A stretch of DNA of 64,000 nucleotides. It comes from Clostridium_AD sp937920395. GTDB lineage: Bacteria; Bacillota; Clostridia; Clostridiales; Clostridiaceae. A model generated the notes under the pieces. That model was not told the DNA's origin. It did no database searches and worked only from the letters and a program-made list of their open reading frames with translations. Each line of letters opens with the position of its first letter. The first letter of the stretch is position 1. The stretch lies in contig DAVZGP010000012.1 in the NCBI GenBank assembly GCA_052274345.1, forward strand, positions 1 to 64,000, read 5' to 3'. The translations under genes were made by a program, and so were the position numbers. Below, piece after piece: positions 45,939 to 53,504 of the stretch.

Positions 45939-46023
45939 GTCCCTAATCTATCTAGTTTAACCTAAGCTCTTCTATAAACATAAGAAACCAAGATGAGGGA
46001 CTTTTTTATTAAGGTTCAATAAA

Positions 46024-46144
46024 AAATTTATTTGCTCATTGCTTCTTCAACTGCAACTGCAACTGCAACTGTAGCACCAACCATAGGATTATTTCCCATA
46101 CCTATTAATCCCATCATTTCAACATGAGCTGGAACTGATGAAGA
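46024..46144 (-). pseudogene. Displaced 3' end of the GGGtGRT gene (att repeat, left)
   Basis: 121 bp that match 56016-56136 with a single difference. It encodes the last 38 or so residues of the GGGtGRT protein up to the same stop (ending EEAMSK), then diverges at 46145. It is the old gene end cut off when the element inserted. Confidence 0.93.
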
Positions 46145-46476
46145 CTAACCGTTGGTAAGACTGGCTTAAGAAACATTTTAACTATTTAGCGATACACGTT
46201 CTATTAATAATAGTATACTACATTTTGGGAAATAGTCAATATTATATTCTTAAATTCAACTATAAATTTTGTTATAAATATCCTATAAATTATATAATAA
46301 ATTCTATTGTACTATATGTCCAATCTAAGAGAGGTTAAATTTGTACGCATAATTGCATTGCTTGGTTAGATTGTATTTAATATAGTCTAATCTGTAGCCA
46401 TGAATTTGATTGTATACATATACAAAAAAAGAAAAAAGATACTCAAGCAATTAAGCTTAAATATCCTTTTAAATTA

Positions 46477-46839
46477 TTATGCTACTGGAACTTCTGAAAC
46501 TGGTGTTACTTCTTCAATTTGTTCTATTACTTCTTTTCCAACGTTTATAATTCCACCGATTGCTTTATTAATTAGAAGTATATCTGCATCAGATAATTTA
46601 GTTCTAACTTTCATAGTATTCATAAAAGTTGTTAATTTTGTATCTCCAAGATTTCCTAAACGTTCGTCTTCCTCAATTGCATCCCATACTAATTTTCCTA
46701 ATTTCATGTTTTTTTCTAAGTTTAAATTTTTTGTATGAACAATTATAAATTTAACTATATATGGAATTACTGTACCTGAAATTACCAAACTTAATACTGG
46801 ATATAAATAATTTAATACTACTGTTAACATATTGAACAT
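46477..46839 (-). CDS. Phage holin, LLH family
   Basis: 120 residues. One N-terminal membrane helix (LTVVLNYLYPVLSLVISGTV), then a charged soluble part with WDAIEEDERLGNLGDTKLTTF and VRTKLSDADILLINKAI. This is the pattern of LLH-type phage holins, where the segment after the helix carries a small conserved helical domain. It would form membrane holes to free the endolysin. The last gene of the lysis cassette, downstream of the amidase. Confidence 0.85.
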   Translation of the reverse strand: MFNMLTVVLNYLYPVLSLVISGTVIPYIVKFIIVHTKNLNLEKNMKLGKLVWDAIEEDERLGNLGDTKLTTFMNTMKVRTKLSDADILLINKAIGGIINVGKEVIEQIEEVTPVSEVPVA

Positions 46840-46852
46840 CTCCTATTTTTTA

Positions 46853-46983
46853 TTATTGTATAATCTCTTTGAATGAGTCATAACCTTTTTCCTTTAATTC
46901 TTTTATACGTGCATCAGCGTTGCTTTCATCTGAAAAACTACCAGTCACAACCCTATAAATCTTACCTTTTGTAACTGGTTTGG
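46853..46983 (-). pseudogene. Out-of-frame SPOR domain of the endolysin
   Basis: Directly after the amidase frame, another frame reads VTKPVTKGKIYRVVTGSFSD and NADARIKELKEKGYDSF, ending KEIIQ at the TAA at 46853: a SPOR-type peptidoglycan-binding domain. It has lost its connection to the amidase through a deletion/frameshift near 46975-46985. Confidence 0.8.
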
Positions 46984-47450
46984 TTACAATAATTGGTCAT
47001 ATCGTTAGTGTCCATGAAGCAACATTCTACAAGCATTGCTTTCATAGTCGTATTATGAATGACATATAATCCTTTTCCATCTTTGATTCCACGATTTTTG
47101 AATCCCATTGCTACTATGTTTTTTAAAGTTCTTGTTGCCTCAATCAGTGCTTTTGCTCCATATGTAAATATTTCTGTCCCATAACCTCCTCCTGCATTCA
47201 AGTGAATTGCTACATATAAATCTCCACCAGTTACATTTGCTTTATTAACTCTGTAAGCTAGTGAACTCATAACCGTTGAAGCACTATCACATGAAACTAT
47301 TACTACTGTATGACCTAATGCTTTAAGTTTAGCTTCTACTTTATAACCTATTTCTCTTGTACATGCTTGTTCTGTTTTTCCTGCTCCTTGACATCCTGTA
47401 TCTGCACTACCTTTAGCAATATAATGACCACAATCTATTAAATACTTCAT
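46962..47450 (-). CDS. N-acetylmuramoyl-L-alanine amidase (phage endolysin), truncated
   Basis: 162 residues of Amidase_3 fold, a zinc enzyme cutting the bond between muramic acid and the peptide stem. Zinc and catalytic residues are visible: DCGHYIAKGSADTG (His near 8), EQACTREIG (Glu near 28), YVAIHLNAGG (His near 83) and the catalytic Glu in MLVECCFMDTNDMTNY. After that the frame ends CNQTSYKR, whereas the next frame continues into a SPOR domain. The catalytic domain is complete but has lost its wall-binding domain, so activity on cells may be reduced. Confidence 0.9.
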   Translation of the reverse strand: MKYLIDCGHYIAKGSADTGCQGAGKTEQACTREIGYKVEAKLKALGHTVVIVSCDSASTVMSSLAYRVNKANVTGGDLYVAIHLNAGGGYGTEIFTYGAKALIEATRTLKNIVAMGFKNRGIKDGKGLYVIHNTTMKAMLVECCFMDTNDMTNYCNQTSYKR

Positions 47451-47480
47451 TAATAAGACCTCTCTTTCTATTTATTTAAA

Positions 47481-47783
47481 TTAAACTAATCCACCAATTA
47501 ATAGTGTAAAAACTGCTGTTCCAACAACTGTAATTCCTATTTTCATAAGTTGCTCCCAATTTCTTGCAGGTTTCTTTTCTAAAATATCTAATTTTGATGC
47601 TATTGTTTTTATTGAGTCTTTAATATCTGTTAAAATTGTAAACATATTTTTATATTGTTCCTTGGTTGTTGCACTCTCAATTTTTACGTTGGTTATATCC
47701 GTTTCCACTACATTAAGTCTATTTTTAATTTCGCTTACTTCTCTTATTAAATTTTCCATATTGGCATCCAACTCCTCGTTCAT
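47481..47783 (-). CDS. xhlA: XhlA-type phage lysis accessory protein
   Basis: 100 residues. A long coiled coil (about 1-68) with LIREVSEIKNRLNVVETDI is followed by KKPARNWEQLMKIGITVVG and a C-terminal membrane helix (VGTAVFTLLIGGLV). This matches haemolysin XhlA, a membrane-associated partner in phage/PBSX lysis. It precedes the amidase and holin genes in the cassette. Confidence 0.88.
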   Translation of the reverse strand: MNEELDANMENLIREVSEIKNRLNVVETDITNVKIESATTKEQYKNMFTILTDIKDSIKTIASKLDILEKKPARNWEQLMKIGITVVGTAVFTLLIGGLV

Positions 47784-47882
47784 ATCCTCACTTCCTTATT
47801 ATTATTTTTTATATCATTTTAGTTTTAGATTGACTTATTATTAAAGGAAGTTTAGTATTAAATTATGTCCTTTAGGGGATTT

Positions 47883-47917
47883 GTGGAGCATCTTGATTTC
47901 AACGTCGGGTGCTCCAC
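47883..47917. repeat. GC-richer hairpin in the lysis region
   Basis: GTGGAGCA pairs with TGCTCCAC around a 19-nt loop. There is no T run, so it is not a standard terminator; it may be an mRNA processing or stability structure upstream of xhlA. Confidence 0.5.
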
Positions 47918-47978
47918 TTTATTTTCTCGCATAAAAATAGACACCCTTTTGAGTGACTTAATTGTCGTATTTTTATTT

Positions 47979-48389
47979 TTATACTTTTGATTGTAAAGCT
48001 AATACTTTTGCTTTTAATGCATTCTTTGTATTTATTTTGTCTTGCCATTCTTGAGGTAAATTAGTTGTAATCATTCCTAATCCACTCCAAGTTACTTCTT
48101 GGAAATCACTTAGTATTGCTTCATAATCCTCTAATTCTTTAATTGTATTTGTTAATTCTATATCTTTATCTTCTGTATCATCTAGTATCACACATAAACC
48201 AGTTTTAAAATCATAAACATCACCACACCAAACATCTTTTAAAGTAGTCAATATTGCGATTTGATTGTCATTTTCATACACCCAATCTTTTGGAAATACT
48301 ATATCGGGTTCGTTTTTCATTGGTTCTGCCCACTCCATCTTTGATGCTATTAAACCACTATCTTTATCCATAATTAAATATGTTATCAT
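47979..48389 (-). CDS. Small phage tail-region protein
   Basis: 136 residues from the ATG at 48389, which has GAGGGGAG 9 nt upstream. The ATG-initiated longer frame from 48443 begins inside the end of the preceding broken gene. The C-terminus is helical (DKINTKNALKAKVLALQSK). It sits where XkdW-like or fibre-associated small proteins occur between tail and lysis genes, but the family was not recognised firmly. Confidence 0.65.
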   Translation of the reverse strand: MITYLIMDKDSGLIASKMEWAEPMKNEPDIVFPKDWVYENDNQIAILTTLKDVWCGDVYDFKTGLCVILDDTEDKDIELTNTIKELEDYEAILSDFQEVTWSGLGMITTNLPQEWQDKINTKNALKAKVLALQSKV

Positions 48390-48405
48390 TAATAATCGCT
48401 CCCCT

Positions 48406-48573
48406 CTAAAAGAATTGTATAATACCTGACCAACTTGATACACTTGAACCTAAATTGTATATTGTAGTTGCAGAATTAGTACTGTGATAGTTGAAATAAA
48501 TAGTTCCTGTAGTACCACTTAGAGAAACAATTGGTGCGTAACCTAAATTATAAGTTATGATTATAAAATATAT
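48406..48573 (-). pseudogene. C-terminal remnant of a phage tail/fibre protein
   Basis: An open frame with no start reads TYNLGYAPIVSLSGTTGTIY and HSTNSATTIYNLGSSVSSW, ending SGIIQFF at TAG 48406. Gly/Ser/Thr-rich beta sequence of this kind is typical of phage fibre ends. The rest of the gene is missing, removed by a deletion that joined it to the terminase region. Confidence 0.7.
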
Positions 48574-48607
48574 TTATATTATGTTAAAATATTCGTTTTA
48601 TTCATTC

Positions 48608-49021
48608 TTAGTCTTCTAGTGTAACGTTGATAGTACTGCCATTAGACGTAACATCCTTATGCTCTACTAACATACCCATATACTGTGCTAATAACTGCGA
48701 TGCCTTAATACGGTCACTATGTCGTGCGTTCTCATCGAATGCTATTGATTTAATATTGTTGACCAGTTCACCCACAGTGCAGTCTAAATTGTCAGTATAA
48801 CTATCTATTAATTCATTGATATACTTCTTTATGTTAATGTTTGCCAACAATTTACTTGCTGTTGTCCTTGCACTATTGGGGTCTGTATCCTCGCCATATG
48901 CCCTTATATAAGCTTGTGTTGCATTGAGATCTACTATGTATTCTACACAGAAGTTCTTCTGATTATCATTTAGTTTACTCTTACTATTCTTAACCTTATC
49001 TTTTATAACTTTACTTGCCAT
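48608..49021 (-). CDS. terS: Phage terminase small subunit
   Basis: 137 residues. KLNDNQKNFCVEYIVDLNAT followed by QAYIRAYGEDTDPNSARTTA is the helix-turn-helix DNA-binding part of the terminase_2 small subunit family; the C-terminal half is the helical oligomerisation region. It recognises phage packaging sites. No large subunit, portal or capsid gene follows: the next segment is a tail remnant. Stand-alone TerS is a hallmark of phage satellites that redirect packaging, but deletion of a prophage would leave the same picture. Confidence 0.92.
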   Translation of the reverse strand: MASKVIKDKVKNSKSKLNDNQKNFCVEYIVDLNATQAYIRAYGEDTDPNSARTTASKLLANINIKKYINELIDSYTDNLDCTVGELVNNIKSIAFDENARHSDRIKASQLLAQYMGMLVEHKDVTSNGSTINVTLED

Positions 49022-49048
49022 TATTCATCACCTCCAATCTGATTAATA

Positions 49049-49252
49049 TTAATACTCTCTCTTTTCTTCTATATAAACAGTTATTACTTCACCACAATTA
49101 TCCATAGCATTATCACTTAATGGATTAGATACTATATCATATCCATTTTTTATAAGTGCCTCTATAATAACGTAACTCATACGACTATCTTTTAATTCCA
49201 ATTTTGCAATTTCTCTTTTAAAAATACCTGTTCTATCTATTAAAATATTCAT
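49049..49252 (-). CDS. Small hypothetical phage-region protein
   Basis: 67 residues, soluble, predicted alpha/beta (RMSYVIIEALIKNGYDIVS then EVITVYIEEKREY). A GGAGAG ribosome site precedes the ATG. It lies 28 bp upstream of terS in the same direction, so co-transcribed. No family recognised. Confidence 0.7.
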   Translation of the reverse strand: MNILIDRTGIFKREIAKLELKDSRMSYVIIEALIKNGYDIVSNPLSDNAMDNCGEVITVYIEEKREY

Positions 49253-49416
49253 TATATTATTCTCCTCTCTATATTGTATTGCAATATTGCTATACTAATT
49301 ACCTAGTACACTACAAAAAAAGAATATCATATAGATATTCTCTTAATTACCTTATTATTCTATTCTTTAGATTTCTGCATTTACAACATATGTATTGATA
49401 TAGTATATTTATAATA

Positions 49417-49617
49417 TTAAATATCATATGTCACTACATGTTTCTTATGAAATTCCTTCTCTTTAAATAATTGATATTTGTCCATAACATCACTATATTC
49501 AATATGTTCATCAGGATTAATTTCTATTACTCCAGTTTTCATTAATTTTTCATATCTTTCATCATCTTTAATATTTGATAACTTTTGATAAGCTTTTCTA
49601 TATTCTTCATTGCACTT
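49417..49617 (-). pseudogene. 5'-truncated gene abutting the palindrome block
   Basis: A 66-codon open frame reads EEYRKAYQKLSNIKDDERYE and continues INPDEHIEYSDVMDKYQLF to TAA at 49417. It has no start: stop codons lie just upstream at about 49620, where the palindrome-rich DNA begins. Clearly coding in composition, family not recognised. Confidence 0.6.
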
Positions 49618-49691
49618 TTATTATACCAAATACACATATTTCTTCAAGTTAAGCCCTAAACTTGTTATATTTAGCACTAAATTAGTTATAG

Positions 49692-49947
49692 TTAACCTTA
49701 GATTACATTCTAAAGGCAACCAATTAATCTAATTATTCTCAAATAATTGTTAATTGTGATTAAAATATCTGTGTTTATATGAATTTTTGTTCCAAAACCT
49801 CTAAGATTGCTGTTTACTTATGCTATAACACTAAATTGGCTACCATTAATTATAAAATATCGTAAGTAAACAAGTGAATTAATCACAAATAATTTTTTAG
49901 AACTAAATTAGTTGCCTTTAGATTAATACAATGTAATCCAGAGTTAA
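49692..49947. repeat. Nested palindrome P1
   Basis: Five arm pairs nest around one centre: TTAAC/GTTAA, GATTACATT (49701)/AATGTAATC (49930), TAAAGGCAAC (49711)/GTTGCCTTTA (49911), TTGTGATTA (49754)/TAATCACAA (49880), GTTTACTTA (49812)/TAAGTAAAC (49863). Confidence 0.88.
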
Positions 49948-49964
49948 AAATACATAATACTACT

Positions 49965-50125
49965 ATTACAAAAATGGGAGTCATGATTACAATTTTGGGA
50001 CTAAATCATCAATATATTGAAATATTTGTAATAAAACTAAGGCATACTGTATTTTACTAGCAATAAAACTCCCAAAATTGTAATATTAATTTGCTAATTC
50101 AAATCAAAACTCCCAAAAATGTAAT
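49965..50125. repeat. Nested palindrome P2 with iterated arm
   Basis: The arm ATTACAATTTTGGGAGT or a close variant occurs four times: 49965 and 49986 forward, 50068-50084 and 50109-50125 reversed. The inner pair matches in 16 of 17 positions. Confidence 0.88.
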
Positions 50126-50133
50126 CACTAATA

Positions 50134-50294
50134 AAAAGGTGTTTAATCCGACTATGGGTATGTATTTATATTTAGGTTTATAGCATGTTTAGCTTGAAAA
50201 TCTATAATATCGTTCAGTAAATCATAGTATTTTTATAAAATAGCAGTAAATATTGTCGGATTCAGTTTACCCATAGTTGAACTAGTCACCTTTT
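50134..50294. repeat. Palindrome P3 with permuted inner arms
   Basis: AAAAGGTG (50134) pairs with CACCTTTT (50287). Inside, AATCCGAC and ACTATGGGTA (50145-50160) have complements GTCGGATT (50255) and TACCCATAGT (50268) in swapped order, so the two inner stems are mutually exclusive. Confidence 0.8.
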
Positions 50295-50365
50295 ATGAAC
50301 CCTAAATCTGTTATAGTTAATACTCACAATGTAATTCAGAGCTAATTTTAACGTAAGTAAAGCAG

Positions 50366-50658
50366 AAAAGTGGTGATCGGAATACTTATATTATAAAATA
50401 TTAGGTATTTTGGCGTTCGTTTACCCAGCTAGCAGATTTAGTTGTTGAATTATAAGGATTTGGAATAAATAAAAGCTTAGGTGCGGGTATTCTATTGATA
50501 AAATAGGTTTGAGTGGGTATTCTAACGCCAAATTAAAAATAAATGGTTATACTTCAATTAATTTAGTAATATTCTTAATTCTAATTTCTCAAAAGACAAG
50601 TATTGCGATCACCTTTTTAATATTTATTACACAAAACATAAGTATTCCAATCACTTTT
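50366..50658. repeat. Nested palindrome P4 with two alternative partners
   Basis: The left arm GTGATCGGAATACTTAT (50373) can pair with ATAAGTATTCCAATCAC (50638) or with AAGTATTGCGATCACC (50598). An inner pair ATTTTGGCGTT (50407)/AACGCCAAAT (50524) nests within. No gene was seen in the remainder to 50933. Confidence 0.82.
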
Positions 50659-50933
50659 ATAAAAATGATTAACATAAAAAATAAAGCTAACAGGGTTGGC
50701 TTACCGTATCAGCTTTTATATGCTTATCTATAACGTTCTATGATGCCATTCATACCGTTATATTTGACTTGTAAGACACTTTAGAGATTATCAGATAACG
50801 TGATTAGTAAGATTCTAGAGTGTTCATAGCTAACACATTCCCATATTGGGATATATATTATCACTAATATTATATAGTAATGATGGGTAAAAAAATAATG
50901 AGCTTATCAATTCTGCTCATTATTTGTAATTAT

Positions 50934-51503
50934 TTATTTTTTAATTAATCCATTGTTTATATAGCCCATCATCATCAATATTACAGCTATAAGAATAGAT
51001 AGCACTGCCGTAGTAAAAAATCTACTTGGTATTAGATAACTCAATCCACTCAACAAAAAAATTATAATAATTGAAAAGTTCTTGAGCTTATTTCTTCGTT
51101 CTTTACTTTTTATCCTCTTATTAATATTATCTACAGGAGAAAAAATACAAACAAGTAAAACAGAAATAATTAATGCTAATACTGAAATAACGATATTTAT
51201 TGTTATATATTTACCAATAAAAATTATTACGCAGAAAGTTAGAAAACTGATAAAAAAACATCCCCAATAAGTTTTTGCATGGAATCCGCCTGAAAACAAT
51301 CTTATTGGACAAAAAAACACAAATGCAACCATGTAATATTGTTGCAATGAAAACAAATAAAATATAATATAATATGGAATAATCTTAGTAACTTCATCAA
51401 AAAGACAGAGTAATCCATATTCCATTTTTTTTAATTCTAAGTCCGTAAATTGGGAATTTGTTTTTGAGATTTCTTTTACTATACAACAGATTAATTTATT
51501 CAT
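50934..51503 (-). CDS. agrB: AgrB-type peptide-processing protease
   Basis: 189 residues. An integral membrane Cys protease that cuts the AgrD pro-peptide and cyclises it. The signature RLFSGGFHAKTYWGC carries the catalytic His (75) and Cys (82), and five or six hydrophobic helices follow. It is the last gene of the agrD-agrC-agrB run, 13 bp after the kinase. The order B last differs from the staphylococcal B-D-C-A order, and no agrA-type response regulator is present in the element. Confidence 0.94.
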   Translation of the reverse strand: MNKLICCIVKEISKTNSQFTDLELKKMEYGLLCLFDEVTKIIPYYIIFYLFSLQQYYMVAFVFFCPIRLFSGGFHAKTYWGCFFISFLTFCVIIFIGKYITINIVISVLALIISVLLVCIFSPVDNINKRIKSKERRNKLKNFSIIIIFLLSGLSYLIPSRFFTTAVLSILIAVILMMMGYINNGLIKK

Positions 51504-51516
51504 TGGTCTATATCCT

Positions 51517-52830
51517 TTACATCTTAAATTTAACTAGAAATTTGGTTTTTCCCGAAACACGATCTACAGATATGCTCCCATCATTATGCTCGACTAATTG
51601 TCTAGTAATATATAGCCCAAACCCATGGTCACCTTTTTGCTTCGTTTTTGTAGAAAACCCTTTTTCAAAAATTTTATTTTTTATTTCTTCTGGAATTCCC
51701 TCTCCATTGTCTGCTATTTCGATACAGAAAGTTGTATTCTCTAAATAAGTAGTAATCGATATTTCCTTATTTTCAGTATATGCTTTTAATTTGAATGCTT
51801 CAAATGCATTATCTATAATATTACTAATAATACTTATTAATTCATCTTCCCTAATTTTTAAAAAATTAAAGGATTCATCAATTATCACATTGAAATCTAT
51901 TTTATTTTTCATTGCATAGTTATTTTTTATTGATAGTAATCCATCGATATAATCATTTCCTGTATTTAGATATGTAAATGATGTATGAATTGTATCCGAA
52001 ATTTTTGATACATATTCTTTTATTTTCTCAACAGCATTCGGTTTATTTAAACAACATAATGCTTGTATAACATTTATATGGTTAGCATAATCATGTTTTT
52101 CTTGTCTGATAATGCTAAGTATTTCTTCCATATTTGTAATCTGATTCTCTTGAACTTTATATTTATTGTTTATGTTTATCATTTTTTCTTTTTCTTTTAA
52201 GCGTAAAAATGCAATTATTAAAAAAACAAAAGATATACTAAAGATTAGCATATTATAAGTTTTATTTTTTTTAATATCTAAAACACTGAAAATCAAAATA
52301 TATATAAACAAATTGAAAATTCCAATTTCTATTAAAAATTGAGAAAAAATAAATTCATCTTTATTAATTAATATAATTTTATTTAAATACACATTATATT
52401 TTAAAAGTATTATTACAACAAATACCTGTAGCATTTTGCAAGCAAATAAGAAGATAAACAAGTATTTATTAACTGACAGAATCCGATTTAATTCCACTTT
52501 AAATATAAACATTTCAATGAGTTGAACTAAAGTTTCTGTAGTAAATATTATTGTATAAAATAGTGAAAATATGATAGTCGAAGAATAGAGACTTGTTTTT
52601 GTAATTAATGTTAATAGTAAAATAGAAACCACTATAATAATAAGTATACGATACAAATTATTAACATAAAATGTACTAAAACAAGTTACCAAAACGTATA
52701 TTATACAAAATAACCATGATTTTATTTTATTCTCACTTATATACTTCTTTTGATTTGTTAAAGAGCTAAAAACTCCTAATAATATTAATGCTTCTAAGAT
52801 ATCAAGTATTATTTCTCTAGTCACTGTCAT
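51517..52830 (-). CDS. agrC: AgrC-like sensor histidine kinase (GHKL type)
   Basis: 437 residues from the ATG at 52830, which has AGGAG about 10 nt upstream; the TTG-initiated frame at 52851 overlaps that site. Six or more membrane helices (1-200) form the peptide sensor. The cytoplasmic kinase has the H-box RQEKHDYANHINVI (about 245), N-box ISNIIDNAFEAF (about 340) and G-box DNGEGIPEEI and HGFGLYI, the HPK10 pattern of AgrC-type kinases. It probably detects the AgrD-derived signal. Without AgrA nearby, it must act on a host regulator or as a signal sink. Confidence 0.92.
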   Translation of the reverse strand: MTVTREIILDILEALILLGVFSSLTNQKKYISENKIKSWLFCIIYVLVTCFSTFYVNNLYRILIIIVVSILLLTLITKTSLYSSTIIFSLFYTIIFTTETLVQLIEMFIFKVELNRILSVNKYLFIFLFACKMLQVFVVIILLKYNVYLNKIILINKDEFIFSQFLIEIGIFNLFIYILIFSVLDIKKNKTYNMLIFSISFVFLIIAFLRLKEKEKMININNKYKVQENQITNMEEILSIIRQEKHDYANHINVIQALCCLNKPNAVEKIKEYVSKISDTIHTSFTYLNTGNDYIDGLLSIKNNYAMKNKIDFNVIIDESFNFLKIREDELISIISNIIDNAFEAFKLKAYTENKEISITTYLENTTFCIEIADNGEGIPEEIKNKIFEKGFSTKTKQKGDHGFGLYITRQLVEHNDGSISVDRVSGKTKFLVKFKM

Positions 52831-52850
52831 ATTATATCTTCTCCTCAACA

Positions 52851-52917
52851 AATTATTGACTCTTTTGAAATATTATTGCTAAAACTCATGCGTTCTTTCT
52901 CAAAAGAGTCAATAATT
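52851..52917. repeat. 18-bp perfect inverted repeat between agrD and agrC
   Basis: AATTATTGACTCTTTTGA (52851) and TCAAAAGAGTCAATAATT (52900) flank a 31-nt loop. It begins one base after the agrD stop and ends just before the agrC ribosome site. There is no T run; it may attenuate or protect mRNA so that more AgrD than AgrC is made, or sequester the agrC start. Confidence 0.85.
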
Positions 52918-53049
52918 TTACTTTAAAAATTCATCGGGACAATTAGGTTGATGTGAATTAAGCATTGATGTTGGAACAATAGCTAGTGCTCCAACAAATA
53001 ATGCTACACATCCTATCATTTTCATAGTTTTACTAAAAATTTTTTTCAA
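52918..53049 (-). CDS. agrD: AgrD-like cyclic lactone autoinducer pro-peptide
   Basis: 43 residues, TTG start with GGGAGGG 6 nt upstream. The layout is that of the clostridial cyclic autoinducer peptides: a basic, amphipathic leader (MKKIFSKTMKMIG), a hydrophobic segment (CVALFVGALAIV), the signal core PTSMLNS, then HQPNCPDEFLK, matching the conserved (Y/H)QPxxP tail. By that alignment the ring residue, normally Cys, is Ser 28, which would give a lactone ring SMLNS instead of a thiolactone. The only Cys near the C-terminus lies in the discarded tail. Next to agrC and agrB on the same strand. Confidence 0.85.
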   Translation of the reverse strand: MKKIFSKTMKMIGCVALFVGALAIVPTSMLNSHQPNCPDEFLK

Positions 53050-53194
53050 TTTTAACCCTCCCTTCTACTAAAATTAATAATTTTACTTATTAAAATAAGT
53101 TATTAATTTATTTATTCTACATAACTTTTTATATTCCTTCATTATTTAATATATTTTTACAAAAATAATCAATTTTAAATTAACTAACTAAAAA

Positions 53195-53366
53195 TTACAT
53201 ATTATAGTTTATAATTTTATAAATCTCATCTAAATAACTTTTAACAATATACTTGTCCAATTCCTAGCTTAGTTCAACAACTTCTTTATCAATTAAGCTA
53301 TCCCTTTTAGATATTAATTTCTCCAAGCTCTTTCTAAGTAAATCAATTTTTTATAATCACTTTCAT
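53195..53366 (-). pseudogene. Broken Spo0E-like phosphatase gene
   Basis: Reads MKVIIKN, a one-base shift, then IDLLRKSLEKLISKRDSLID and KEVVELS-stop-ELDKYIVKSY. The stop (TAG) replaces the expected CAG of the conserved S-Q-x-L-D motif of Spo0E-type Asp phosphatases. Thus two lesions, a frameshift near the start and a nonsense mutation in the active motif. It lies between the intact spo0E-like gene and agrD. Confidence 0.8.
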
Positions 53367-53446
53367 ATTACCATATATTTCATCATTTCTATAGATAGTT
53401 TACATTATTTGTATTTTTCTTAAATTAAGGTGATTACCTTTTAAGT

Positions 53447-53476
53447 AGAAAAGGAGCCCTAAGGCTAAGGCTCCTC
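53447..53476 (-). terminator. Terminator after the intact Spo0E-like gene
   Basis: AGGAGCC pairs with GGCTCCT around TTAGCCTTAG-type loop; the minus strand continues TTTTC. Confidence 0.82.
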
Positions 53477-53504
53477 GACTAATTTAATACGATAAATCAT
53501 TAAG

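Noticed and set aside
46400..46738. 112-codon plus-strand frame
   Set aside because: It is a shadow antisense to the holin gene.
47870..47947. 24-codon minus-strand frame (MRENKVEHPTLK...) across the 47.9 kb hairpin
   Set aside because: Only a weak ribosome site and no recognised family; the hairpin accounts for the sequence.
49690..50660. ROOL/GOLLD-type large phage RNA or a retron
   Set aside because: The stems are AT-rich, very long-range and modular, unlike what I know of those RNAs, and no reverse transcriptase gene is present. A covariance search would be needed to exclude RNA families fully.
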